DNA from: Streptomyces echinatus
GTDB lineage: Bacteria; Actinomycetota; Actinomycetes; Streptomycetales; Streptomycetaceae
Assembly (NCBI RefSeq): GCF_014203595.1
Contig: NZ_JACHJK010000010.1
Coordinates: 1-64,000 of the forward strand
Direction: 5' to 3'
Length of the DNA stretch: 64,000 bases
Shown here: in pieces, positions 33,351 through 44,194 of the stretch
Layout of the letters: each line of letters opens with the position of its first letter
Numbering within the stretch: the first letter of the stretch is position 1
Notes under the pieces: generated by a model
What the model was told of the DNA's origin: nothing
The model's database searches: none
Seen by the model: only the letters and a program-made list of their open reading frames with translations
Position numbers and translations under genes: made by a program

Positions 33351-36300
33351 TCAGCCTGTGGCGAGGGTGAAGACGTGCAGGTCGGCGTTGTGCGGGAGCG
33401 TGACGCCGCTGATCCGCTTGCCGGCCGGGGCCCGGTGCGGCCGGGTGGCGAAGACATACGTCGCCACCGGATCCTTGTCCGCGCCGGCGACATTGCGGTA
33501 CGCGGTCCTGGCGACGACCTCGTTGCCGTACTGGACGGTGCCGCCGCCTCCGCCGACGGTCCAGTCGGTGAAGGACAGGTCGGCGGTGCCGGTGGTGCCG
33601 TCGGTGTAGGTGACGGTCGCCTCGGTCCGCTGGTTGCCGTTGACCGCGCTGCCGATGAAGGACAACACCGCCGGGGCATCGGCCAGTCGAATCGTCTGAC
33701 CGGCCGCGGTGGCGTTGTCGGGGCGGCCGGCGGGTGAGCCGGGCCAGGTGAAGGCGAGGCCGTCGGCCGTGGTCCGTTCGCCCGGGGTGAGGCCGGCCGC
33801 CGCGAGGGCCTGCCGGGAGTAGCTCCAGCCGCCGCCGTCGTAGTCGGCCTCGTCGTGGTCCCCGTCGTCGTCGGAGACACCCGTGCTGTCGTAGGCGGCG
33901 AGCAGGGTGCCCGGTGCGGCCACGGTGAGCGACACCGGCTGCCGGTAGGAGGAGTCGCCCGAGACCACCGTGACCTCGACGTCGGCGAAGCCCTGCCCGG
34001 CGTCCCGCGCCGCCGTGAGGGTGATCTCCCGGGCGCCGTCGGCGACGGTGCCCTCGGCGGGTGTGGCCGTCACACCGGCCGGGGTCTCCACCCGGAAGCG
34101 CACCTCGGGGCCCGAACCGCCGGTCAGCGACAGCGCGCGGACACCGATCGTCGTGCTGTCACCGGGGGCGAGGGTGGCCGTGGTGGGGCCGACGCCGATC
34201 TGGTAAGGCTGTTCGCCCTCCCGGAAGGACGGGGGCGGGCTGTCCGCGCCCCAGTCCCGGTCCGGGGTGGTGGCGAGGGTGTAGTCGAGGCGTCCGCCGT
34301 CCCGGACGAAGGACGCGGGCAGCCAGGGGCGGTCACTGCCGCGGCCGTTCACCTTCAGGGACCGGACGTACGGGGCGTCGGCCGCCGCGCCGGTGGCCCG
34401 GACGGAGATGTCGTTGCCGTGCGGCCGGTCGATCTCGATGCGTTCGAACAGCGGTGAGGCCAGGACCAGTTCGGACCGGGACGGCACCTGCGGGTACATG
34501 CCGAGGGCGGAGAAGACGTACCAGGCGGACATCGCGCCGAGGTCGTCGTTGCCCGGGATGCCGCCGGGCTCGGTGGACCACAGCCGCCGCATCGCCGCGC
34601 GGACGGTCTCCTGCGTCTTGTAGGGGGCACCCGCGTAGTCGTACAGGTAGGGGACGTTGATCGACGGCTCGTTGTCCAGCTCGGACTTGGTGCCGCCGCT
34701 GCCGGTGAAGGCCCAGCCGCCGTCGGCGTCGTGGAAGAAGTCGTCCATCCGGGCGAGCGCCTTGTCCCGGCCGCCCATCGCCGCGAAGAGACCGGCGGGG
34801 TCGTGCGGCACCATCCAGGTGTACTGGGCGGCCGTGCCCTCGACGAAGCCGTTGCCGGTGCCCGGGGTGAAGCCGGTGACCCAGCTGCCGTCGGCCTTGC
34901 GGTTGGCGGCGTATCCGCCGCCGGGGTCGGCCGCGATGTCGAAGTTGTTCTGCCACCACTGGGCGCGGCGGGCGAACGCGGCCGCCGTGCCCTTCCTCCC
35001 TGCCGCGCGGGCCAGCTGGGCGAGGGAGAAGTCGGCGGTGGACATCTCCAGGGTCTCGGCGGCGCCGCCCCAGGCGTTGGAGACGGACGGCATGTAGTGC
35101 AGCTGGAGGTACTTGTCGAGGGAGGGCCGCTGGCCGGCCGACAGCACCGGCTTGCCCGCCGGGGACAGGTCCTGCGGGGTGGGCACGGTCGCCGCCCGCA
35201 CGAGGGACCGCAGGGCGCCGTCGAGGTCGAAGTCCGTGCCGCCGAAGGCGTGGATGCCGGCCAGGGCGGTCGGCGCGGGGTCGCCGTTCATGACGTGGGT
35301 GCCGCTCGCCCCGTGCAGCCAGCGGTCCCAGACTCCCCCGTTCTGCCGGGCGAGTTCGTACAGGGACTGCGCGATGTCGGAGCCGGTGCGCGGGTCGAGC
35401 AGCGTCAGCAGCTGCACCTGGTCCCGGTAGACGTCCCAGCCGGAGAAGGTGCCGTACTGGGCGCGGTGGCCCGGGCCGACGGTGTGCACCTCGCCGTCGG
35501 CGCCGCGGTACCTGCGGTCGGCGTCGCTGATGACGTTCGGATGGAGCAGCGCGTGGTAGAGCGCGGTGTAGAAGGTGGTGCGCTCGGCGTCGGTGCCGCC
35601 GCCGACCCGGACGGCTCCCAGACGCTCGCGCCAGGCCCGGCGGGCCGCGTCCCGGACCGCGTCGAAGGACCGCCCCGGCGGGTTCTCGGCGGCCAGGTTG
35701 GCCTCGGCGGCCTCCCGGCTGACGTAGGAGATGCCGACCTTGACGTTCACCGGTCCTTCGCCGGGCGCGAACTCCACGTAGCCGCCCGCCCCCTTCCCGG
35801 CGACCGGGCGGCCGCCGTGCGAGAAGCCGCCGGTGCCGCCGGACGCCTGCCGGGAGCCGGGCTCCAGCGTGTCGTCGTGCCAGGTGCCGGCGGAGGTGAA
35901 GGCGCGGTCGAAGTGGGCGGTGAAATAGAGGGTGTAGTAGGCGCGTTGTCCCTCGGGGTCGAGGTAGCCGCAGAAGTTCCCGGAGGTGACCGAACCGGAG
36001 ATCGTCCGGGTGTCCGGGTCGATGGTGACGGCCGAGTCCTGCGAGCCGACCTCGGAGTTGGCGGTGCGCACGAGCAGGGACGCGGGTTTGTCCGCCGGGT
36101 AGGTGAAGCGGGCCGAGCCGGTGCGGGCGGTGGCGGTGAGGTCGGCGGTGACGCCGGAGGCCAGGCCGACCTTGTAGTGGCCGGGTTCGGCGGTCTCGTC
36201 GGCGTGGCCGAAGCCGGACGCGTAGACGGCGTCCCTGGTGTCGCTCGCCGGGGAGGACGTGACCTCGCCGGCGTACGGGAAGAACGGGATGTCCCCGCTG

Positions 36301-36620
36301 CCGCCCGCGCAGCCGGTGCCGGACATGTGGGTGAGGCTGAAGCCGCGGATGCGGGTGGCGTCGTACTGGTAGCCGCCCGGGGCGGCGGTTCTCGTGGCGT
36401 CGCCGCGGGTGTTCTCGGGGCTCCAGGAGAGCATGCCGAACGGCACGACGGCGCCCGGGAAGACGTCGCCGCCGTTGCCGGTGCCGATCAGCGGATCGAC
36501 GTATCCGGTGGGATCCTCGACGAGGCCGGGGGGAGCGCCGGCCGCCGCGAGGGCGGGGGTTGCGGTGCCGCCGGTCGCGAGCAGCGCGGCCAGCAGCAGG
36601 GACGTGGGTCGGAAACGCAT
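33351..36620 (-). CDS. Secreted GH92 alpha-mannosidase (second, different architecture)
   Basis: A 1,089-residue exported enzyme. The signal peptide is MRFRPTSLLLAALLATGG...ALA (about 25 residues). The GH92 domain covers about 35-745: YVDPLIGTGNGGDVFPGA, GFSLTHMSGTGC, GTFSGWDVYRDQVQLL and GNDDLGAMSAWYVFSALGMYP near residue 690, carrying the expected acidic active-site residues. A C-terminal Ig-like NEW3 segment (EVRFRVETPAGVTATPAEGTV) follows, then a beta-sandwich of about 180 residues. ATG 36620 has GGAGGAAGG upstream. It is more like the classical bacterial GH92 than its neighbour, which has flanking F5/8C domains, so the two are probably complementary rather than recent duplicates. Two LacI-type operators lie upstream. 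Confidence 0.93.
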   Translation of the reverse strand: MRFRPTSLLLAALLATGGTATPALAAAGAPPGLVEDPTGYVDPLIGTGNGGDVFPGAVVPFGMLSWSPENTRGDATRTAAPGGYQYDATRIRGFSLTHMSGTGCAGGSGDIPFFPYAGEVTSSPASDTRDAVYASGFGHADETAEPGHYKVGLASGVTADLTATARTGSARFTYPADKPASLLVRTANSEVGSQDSAVTIDPDTRTISGSVTSGNFCGYLDPEGQRAYYTLYFTAHFDRAFTSAGTWHDDTLEPGSRQASGGTGGFSHGGRPVAGKGAGGYVEFAPGEGPVNVKVGISYVSREAAEANLAAENPPGRSFDAVRDAARRAWRERLGAVRVGGGTDAERTTFYTALYHALLHPNVISDADRRYRGADGEVHTVGPGHRAQYGTFSGWDVYRDQVQLLTLLDPRTGSDIAQSLYELARQNGGVWDRWLHGASGTHVMNGDPAPTALAGIHAFGGTDFDLDGALRSLVRAATVPTPQDLSPAGKPVLSAGQRPSLDKYLQLHYMPSVSNAWGGAAETLEMSTADFSLAQLARAAGRKGTAAAFARRAQWWQNNFDIAADPGGGYAANRKADGSWVTGFTPGTGNGFVEGTAAQYTWMVPHDPAGLFAAMGGRDKALARMDDFFHDADGGWAFTGSGGTKSELDNEPSINVPYLYDYAGAPYKTQETVRAAMRRLWSTEPGGIPGNDDLGAMSAWYVFSALGMYPQVPSRSELVLASPLFERIEIDRPHGNDISVRATGAAADAPYVRSLKVNGRGSDRPWLPASFVRDGGRLDYTLATTPDRDWGADSPPPSFREGEQPYQIGVGPTTATLAPGDSTTIGVRALSLTGGSGPEVRFRVETPAGVTATPAEGTVADGAREITLTAARDAGQGFADVEVTVVSGDSSYRQPVSLTVAAPGTLLAAYDSTGVSDDDGDHDEADYDGGGWSYSRQALAAAGLTPGERTTADGLAFTWPGSPAGRPDNATAAGQTIRLADAPAVLSFIGSAVNGNQRTEATVTYTDGTTGTADLSFTDWTVGGGGGTVQYGNEVVARTAYRNVAGADKDPVATYVFATRPHRAPAGKRISGVTLPHNADLHVFTLATG

Positions 36621-36771
36621 GACGCGGCCCTTCCTCCAAACGGACGGGTCGCGCACCACAGGTCGCACAAGCCGCAGGGACAGTAGCGTGCGTCACCGGT
36701 ACCACGGAAGACCGCGTACGCCCCGGCAGGCGCGTCCGGGGGATCACCCGGCCGGGTGGGCCAAATGGGTT

Positions 36772-36783
36772 GACATCGTTGTC
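36772..36783. promoter_or_regulatory. LacI-type operator 1 upstream of second GH92 gene
   Basis: GACATCGTTGTC, one base per arm different from the perfect palindrome at 29409, lies 152 bp before the GH92 start. It is the reverse complement of the second site 46 bp away. Confidence 0.6.
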
Positions 36784-36817
36784 CGTTGAGGGGGTAGAGT
36801 CGTGCTCAGGACCATAT

Positions 36818-36829
36818 GACAACGATGTC
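36818..36829. promoter_or_regulatory. LacI-type operator 2 upstream of second GH92 gene
   Basis: GACAACGATGTC, the exact reverse complement of the site at 36772. Spacing of 46 bp between centres would allow cooperative binding or a small loop. Confidence 0.6.
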
Positions 36830-37256
36830 GCGCGGCGCGGGTCGCCGCACAAGCCACGCAGTCGCAGTTCCGGGCCATCCCCTCCGGGCAGGTATCTCCC
36901 ATCCCCCCACCTGCCCGGCTCACGGACCCGGTGCGCCACGGTCTTTCGTCCGGACCGGGCCGGATCAGCGCATCCCGGCACGGTCCGAGGAGAGGCCCCG
37001 GGCCACCGGGTCCGCCAGAGCGCCGGCGCGCGAGGAGGCGCCGGGAGCGGCAGGGAGCGAGGCGGTGCGGGACGGGGCCGACCGGAGCAATGGGACAGCC
37101 TCCGCACACCGTTTCCATAAGGCCCGCGTCAAGCCGGGCAGCCCTGAGCGCCCCTGCGCGGGCGACGGCCCGGACGGGGTCGAGGGGCGAGCACACCGTG
37201 TCCACCTCGTGGACGCACCATAGCCACCCGGAAATCACCGGTGCTACAAATACCGC

Positions 37257-39950
37257 ATGTCGGACGCATCTGCCCGATTCAGGCGCCTCGCATGGCGCAC
37301 TGTGGTCGGCAAGAGTCCCCGGAGCGTCGCCGGGCAGGTTTTCCTGCTGCAGGTGGCCGTGGTGGGGCTGCTCGTGCTCTGCGCCGTCCTCGCTCTCTAC
37401 CTTCAGTCGAAGCGGGACACCACCACCGAGGCCAAGCGCCGGTCCATCGCCGTCGCCCAGACCTTCGCCCACTCCCCGGGCGTGGAGCAGGCGCTGCGGC
37501 TCCCGAACCCCTCCACGGTCCTCCAGCCGATGACCGAGGCGACCCGCAAATCCGCCGGCGTCGACTTCATCGTGGTCATGGACACCCACGGCATCCGCTA
37601 CACCCACCCGCTGCCCAGCCGGATCGGCAAGCGGTTCGTGGGCACCATCGGGCCCTCGCTGGCCGGGAAGGTCTACACGGAGAGCGTCCACGGGCCGCTG
37701 GGCCACGAGGTGCAGGCCACCGTGCCCGTCGACGACTACCGCGGCAAGGTGATCGCCCTGGTCTCCGCCGGGCTGAAGGTGCAGCGCGTCACCAGCGCGC
37801 TGGACCGGCAGCTGCCGATCATCCTGGCCGCCGGGGGCGGCGCGCTCGTGGTGGCGACCGGCGGTACGGCCCTCGTGGGCAGGAGGCTGCGGCGCCAGAC
37901 CCACAGCCTCGCTCCGGACGAGATGTCCCGGATGTACGAGCACCACGACACGGTTTTGCACTCGGTGCGGGAGGGCGTGCTCATCATCGGTGCGGACGGC
38001 CGGCTCCTGCTCGCCAACGACGAGGCCAGGCGCCTGCTGGAGCTGCCCTCCGACGCCGAGGGATGCCCGGTGGGGGAGCTGCCGGGCCTCGACCCCGCGA
38101 CGGTGGAGCTGCTCGGCTCCGGGCGCGAGGCCAGCGACGAGGTGCACTTCGCCATGGGCCGGCTGCTGGCGGTCAACCAGCGGCCCACGGACGGTGCGGG
38201 AGGCCCCGGGGGAACCGTCGTCACGCTCCGCGACTCCACCGAGCTCCAGGCCGTGTCCGGCCGGGCCGAGGCGGCCCGGGAGCGGCTGGAGCTCCTCTAC
38301 GACGCGGGCCTGTGCATCGGCAGCACCCTGGACGTGGTCCGCACGGCCGACGAGCTGGCCCGGGTGGCCGTCCCCCGGTTCGCCGACTTCGTCACCGTCG
38401 ACCTGGCCGACGACGTACTGCACGGGGAGGAACCGGCTCCGACGGCGACGGACATGCGGCGGGTCGCCGTGAGCGGCATCCGGGACGACCATCCCCTCTA
38501 CGAGCAGGGCCGGCTGATCGACTTCCTGCCGTCCACCCCGCAGGCGCGCGGCTACGACACGGGACACGCCGAGCTCGTGACCGACCTGGCGTCGGCCGAG
38601 GGCTGGCACGCGCAGGACCCGATGCGGACCCGGCGGATCGTGGACTACGGGATCCACTCGCTGATCACGGCCCCGATCCAGGCGCGCGGTGTCCTGCTGG
38701 GCATGGCCCACTTCTGGCGCGCCAAGCAGGAGCCCTTCGACGCGGAGGAGCTGTCCCTGGCGGAGGAGCTGGTGGCCCGGGCCGCGGTCAGCATCGACAA
38801 CGCCCGCCGGTACACCCGCGAGCACGCCCTCGCGGTCACCCTGCAGCGCAGCCTGCTGCCACGGGCCCTGCCGGAGCAGACCGCCCTCGACGTCGCCTAC
38901 CGCTATCTGCCGGCGCAGTCGGGGGTGAGCGGGGACTGGTTCGACGTCATCCCGCTGCCGGGCAGCCGGGTGGCCCTGGTCGTCGGTGACGTGGTCGGCC
39001 ACGGCCTGCACGCCGCCGCGACGATGGGCCGGCTGCGGACCGCGGTGCACAACTTCTCCACCCTGGACCTGCCGCCGGACGAGCTGCTCCAGCACGTGGA
39101 CGACCTGGTCGGCCGCATCGACCAGAACGAGGCCTGTCCGGAGCGGGCCGGGGAGATCGTGGGTGCCACCTGCCTGTACGCGATCTACGACCCGGCGACG
39201 CGCCGCTGCGTCATGGCGCGGGCCGGGCACCTGGCGCCCGCGCTGGTCCACCCCGACGGCAGTGTCACCTTCGCCGACCTGCCGGCCGGGCCTCCGCTGG
39301 GCCTGGGCGGCATGCCGTTCCAGACGGCCGAGCTGGAGCTGGCCGAGGGCAGCCAGCTCGTGCTGTACACCGACGGTCTGGTCGAGGACCGCGCACGGGA
39401 CCTCGACGAGGGTCTGGAGCTGCTGCGCGGGGCGCTGGCGGGGCATCCCGGCCGGGCACCGGAGGAGAGCTGCCAGGCCGTGCTGGACCAGCTGCTGCCG
39501 GAGCGTCCCCGGGACGACGTCGCCCTGCTCGTCGCGCGCACCCGGGCGCTGCCCGCCGACCGGGTCGCCGACTGGGACGTGCCGCGCGATCCGGCCGCCG
39601 TGTCGGGGATGCGTGCCGCCGTCTCGGCCAAGCTGGAGGAGTGGGGCCTGTCCGAGCTGGGCTTCGGGATGGAACTGGTACTGAGCGAGCTGATCACCAA
39701 CGCCATCCGCTACGGCTCCGATCCGGTGCACGTGCGGCTGATCCACGACCGCACGCTGGTGTGCGAGGTGGCCGACGGCAGCAGTACCTCGCCGCATCTG
39801 CGGTACGCCGCGACGACCGACGAGGGAGGCCGGGGCCTGTTCCTGGTCTCCCAGCTGGCCGAGCGCTGGGGCACCCGGTACAACCCGCACGGCAAGGTGA
39901 TCTGGGCCGAGCTGACCGTGCCGGACCTCGACGCGCTGCTCGCCGACTGA
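37257..39950 (+). CDS. Membrane sensor with PAS, GAF, SpoIIE-type PP2C phosphatase and HATPase domains
   Basis: An 897-residue signalling protein. A first membrane helix (about 27-47) and a second (about 187-205) enclose an extracytoplasmic Cache-like sensor containing FIVVMDTHGIRYTHP. Cytoplasmic domains in order are PAS (about 225-330), GAF (about 345-520), SpoIIE/PP2C phosphatase (about 545-755; SGDWFDVIPL and VVGDVVGHG hold the metal aspartates) and a C-terminal anti-sigma-type HATPase (ELVLSELITNAIRYG, GGRGLFLV). Such proteins can reverse and impose phosphorylation on anti-anti-sigma factors (partner switching). No sigma or anti-sigma gene lies nearby. The start lacks a clear ribosome-binding site. 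Confidence 0.88.
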   Translation: MSDASARFRRLAWRTVVGKSPRSVAGQVFLLQVAVVGLLVLCAVLALYLQSKRDTTTEAKRRSIAVAQTFAHSPGVEQALRLPNPSTVLQPMTEATRKSAGVDFIVVMDTHGIRYTHPLPSRIGKRFVGTIGPSLAGKVYTESVHGPLGHEVQATVPVDDYRGKVIALVSAGLKVQRVTSALDRQLPIILAAGGGALVVATGGTALVGRRLRRQTHSLAPDEMSRMYEHHDTVLHSVREGVLIIGADGRLLLANDEARRLLELPSDAEGCPVGELPGLDPATVELLGSGREASDEVHFAMGRLLAVNQRPTDGAGGPGGTVVTLRDSTELQAVSGRAEAARERLELLYDAGLCIGSTLDVVRTADELARVAVPRFADFVTVDLADDVLHGEEPAPTATDMRRVAVSGIRDDHPLYEQGRLIDFLPSTPQARGYDTGHAELVTDLASAEGWHAQDPMRTRRIVDYGIHSLITAPIQARGVLLGMAHFWRAKQEPFDAEELSLAEELVARAAVSIDNARRYTREHALAVTLQRSLLPRALPEQTALDVAYRYLPAQSGVSGDWFDVIPLPGSRVALVVGDVVGHGLHAAATMGRLRTAVHNFSTLDLPPDELLQHVDDLVGRIDQNEACPERAGEIVGATCLYAIYDPATRRCVMARAGHLAPALVHPDGSVTFADLPAGPPLGLGGMPFQTAELELAEGSQLVLYTDGLVEDRARDLDEGLELLRGALAGHPGRAPEESCQAVLDQLLPERPRDDVALLVARTRALPADRVADWDVPRDPAAVSGMRAAVSAKLEEWGLSELGFGMELVLSELITNAIRYGSDPVHVRLIHDRTLVCEVADGSSTSPHLRYAATTDEGGRGLFLVSQLAERWGTRYNPHGKVIWAELTVPDLDALLAD

Positions 39951-40034
39951 GGGACCGGGCCGAGCCGGGGGCGGCGGGCGCCACGCCCGGACCAGGCCAC
40001 CGAGGCCCCGGCCGCCGGCCTCTGTCGAGGGTGA

Positions 40035-40150
40035 TGCCCCGGCGGGTGCCGGTGATGGCGCAGGGCGAGGGGTCCCCCAGCGGGCGCCGGTGACGACCCG
40101 GGACGAGAGAGGTGCCCCGGCGGGTGCCGGTGATGGCGCGGGGCGAGGGG
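40035..40150. repeat. Two copies of a 38-bp direct repeat
   Basis: 40035-40072 and 40113-40150 are identical except for one A/G difference and are spaced 78 bp apart. They lie between the signalling gene and the acnA terminator. Each copy could encode the same short Pro/Arg-rich string, but no gene is supported. Origin is probably local duplication. Confidence 0.8.
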
Positions 40151-40162
40151 CGGACACGGCGG

Positions 40163-40196
40163 AGGGCCGCACCCCCGGTGACGGGGGTGCGGCCCT
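40163..40196 (-). terminator. acnA terminator hairpin
   Basis: A perfect 15-bp stem (40163-40177 with 40182-40196) with loop GTGA, 20 nt after the aconitase stop. Confidence 0.85.
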
Positions 40197-40216
40197 GGGA
40201 CGCCTGCCTCGACCGC

Positions 40217-43027
<2,811 letters not shown>

Positions 43028-43096
43028 GACAGTCTCCTTCATTGATGTGCGCGTACCACCGTCAATCGTGCCGCCACGCCGGCTTGGCCGAACCAG

Positions 43097-43126
43097 TAAG
43101 GTCAGGCTAAGTTAGGCATGCCTTAC
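43097..43126. promoter_or_regulatory. Iron-box-like sequences (DmdR/DtxR type) upstream of acnA
   Basis: TAAGGTCAGGCTAAGTTAG (43097-43115) matches the DtxR/IdeR consensus TTAGGTTAGGCTAACCTAA at 14 of 19 positions. It overlaps GTTAGGCATGCCTTAC (43111-43126), centred on the palindrome AGGCATGCCT. Together they lie 70-99 bp before acnA, suggesting iron-dependent repression by a DmdR1-like protein. Confidence 0.55.
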
Positions 43127-43157
43127 TGGAGTGGCGGCTACGGTGCGCCTCGGCAGA

Positions 43158-43175
43158 TATCTCGATGTCGAGATA
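43158..43175. promoter_or_regulatory. Perfect palindrome upstream of acnA (ATCTC-N6-GAGAT)
   Basis: TATCTCGATGTCGAGATA has 8-bp perfect arms around TG. It lies 131 bp before the acnA start and shares ATCTC-N6-GAGAT with the site before the HTH-MurA gene at 44167. The regulator is unknown; the XRE domain of that protein is one candidate. Confidence 0.6.
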
Positions 43176-43249
43176 ACACTAGTACATGGGCGCGCCCTGG
43201 TCATGCCCAACCCGTCCCGGCGCGCATCCCGAGGCGGCCCGGACGGCGG

Positions 43250-43987
43250 CTACCAGCTCCCCTCGGCCGTTATCTTGGCCGGGGCCAGGACGGTCACATG
43301 GCCGTGATCGCCGTACCCGGACAGGCGCCAGCGGGCGAAGACCCGGACGACGCGGTCGAGCTGGGCGTCGTCCCAGACGCCGTAGTCGGCCCACACGTAG
43401 GCCTTGGTGCGGCCGCCGGCCTCGGGCATGCGGACGCAGACCCGTTCGACGTGGGCGGCGATGGCGGCGTCCGCCTTCGGCGCGCCCGACTTCAGGTACC
43501 CGCGGAAGTCCCGGGTCATCGAGAACCAGCGGTGCGGGCCGGCGTCCGGCACGCCGACGCCGTCCTCCGTGGTGTCACCCTCGGGCGGCCCCTGATCGTC
43601 ACTGGTGGTGTCCGGGAGCTCCTGGTCGTCCGTGGTGGTGTCCGGGAGCTCCTGATCGTCGTCGCTGGTGGTGTCCGGCAGCGCCTGGTCGTCGCTCGTG
43701 GTGTCGGGAAGCCCCTGATCGTCGGACGTCGTATCGGGAAGCCCCTGGTCGTCGGACGTCGTGTCGGGGAGGCCCTGGTCGTCGGACGTGGTGTCCGACG
43801 ACCCCTGATCGTCCTCCGTGGCCTGCGGCGCGTCCTCGACGAAGCACTCCCCGTCGGCCGCGGACGCCGTGCGCGGTGCCGACGGGGCGCTCCGCGCGGC
43901 GTCCGCGCCCTGCGTCCCGCACGAGACGAGCGAGCAGCAGCCGACGAGCAGCGCGGCCACGGCATACCGACGCATCCTGGTCTTCAT
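43250..43987 (-). CDS. Lipoprotein with acidic decapeptide repeats
   Basis: A 245-residue predicted lipoprotein of unknown function. The signal is MKTRMRRYAVAALLVGCC with lipobox SLVSC-G (Cys near 23). Residues 59-129 are seven tandem repeats of about ten residues (consensus DDQGLPDTTS), acidic and probably extended, like a spacer or calcium-binding stalk. A folded C-terminal domain of about 100 residues follows (HRWFSMTRDFRGYLKSG, GVWDDAQLDRVVRVFARWRLSGYGDHG). ATG 43987 has AAGGGGG six bases upstream. It lies between acnA and the HTH-MurA gene, about the position of SCO6000. Repeat number is likely to vary between strains. Confidence 0.8.
   Translation of the reverse strand: MKTRMRRYAVAALLVGCCSLVSCGTQGADAARSAPSAPRTASAADGECFVEDAPQATEDDQGSSDTTSDDQGLPDTTSDDQGLPDTTSDDQGLPDTTSDDQALPDTTSDDDQELPDTTTDDQELPDTTSDDQGPPEGDTTEDGVGVPDAGPHRWFSMTRDFRGYLKSGAPKADAAIAAHVERVCVRMPEAGGRTKAYVWADYGVWDDAQLDRVVRVFARWRLSGYGDHGHVTVLAPAKITAEGSW
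43601..43813 (-). repeat. Tandem 30-bp coding repeats (decapeptide DDQGLPDTTS)
   Basis: About seven in-frame units within the lipoprotein gene. The 3' units differ (DDQAL, DDDQEL with one extra codon), while the 5' units are nearly identical, which suggests ongoing slippage or unequal exchange at the 5' side. Confidence 0.85.
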
Positions 43988-44166
43988 GTGTATCCCCCTT
44001 CTGGAACTGAGAGGGAGACACGCGGACCGGGGTTGCCTGGACGGTCGTGCGCCGTACGGCATCGTGGTATTTGCCCGAGTCCCTCCGGGTATCGTCATGC
44101 CGTAGCGCCAGGCGACACTGACGGCCCGTCACGGCCGTCACCCCAATGGACCCCCTGACGGGCGCG

Positions 44167-44182
44167 ATCTCATATCTGAGAT
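44167..44182. promoter_or_regulatory. Inverted repeat just upstream of the HTH-MurA gene
   Basis: ATCTCATATCTGAGAT, six-base perfect arms, ends 12 bp before the ATG. It overlaps the likely promoter and shares ATCTC-N6-GAGAT with the acnA site at 43159-43174. An autoregulatory operator is plausible. Confidence 0.55.
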
Positions 44183-44194
44183 AGCCTCAACCTC

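Larger units (their letters stand above)
36621..37256. other. Long divergent intergenic region with operators
   Basis: 636 bp between the second GH92 gene and the SpoIIE-type signalling gene. The left part holds two LacI-type operators. I see no believable gene; the one open frame of about 135 codons (36816-37223) has Pro/Arg-rich, low-complexity content and overlaps an operator. No tRNA or known small RNA was recognised. A TACAAA hexamer about 13 bp before the signalling-gene start may be part of its promoter. Confidence 0.6.

Noticed and set aside
36816..37223. 135-codon plus-strand open frame in the long intergenic region
   Set aside because: Pro/Arg-rich without conserved features, no ribosome-binding site, and its start lies inside a LacI-type operator.
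40035..40150. Possible minimal CRISPR or transposon ends
   Set aside because: Only two direct copies, no inverted ends, and no cas or transposase gene nearby.
43601..43813. CRISPR-like tandem repeats
   Set aside because: The units are contiguous 30-bp coding repeats without spacers, in frame within a lipoprotein gene.
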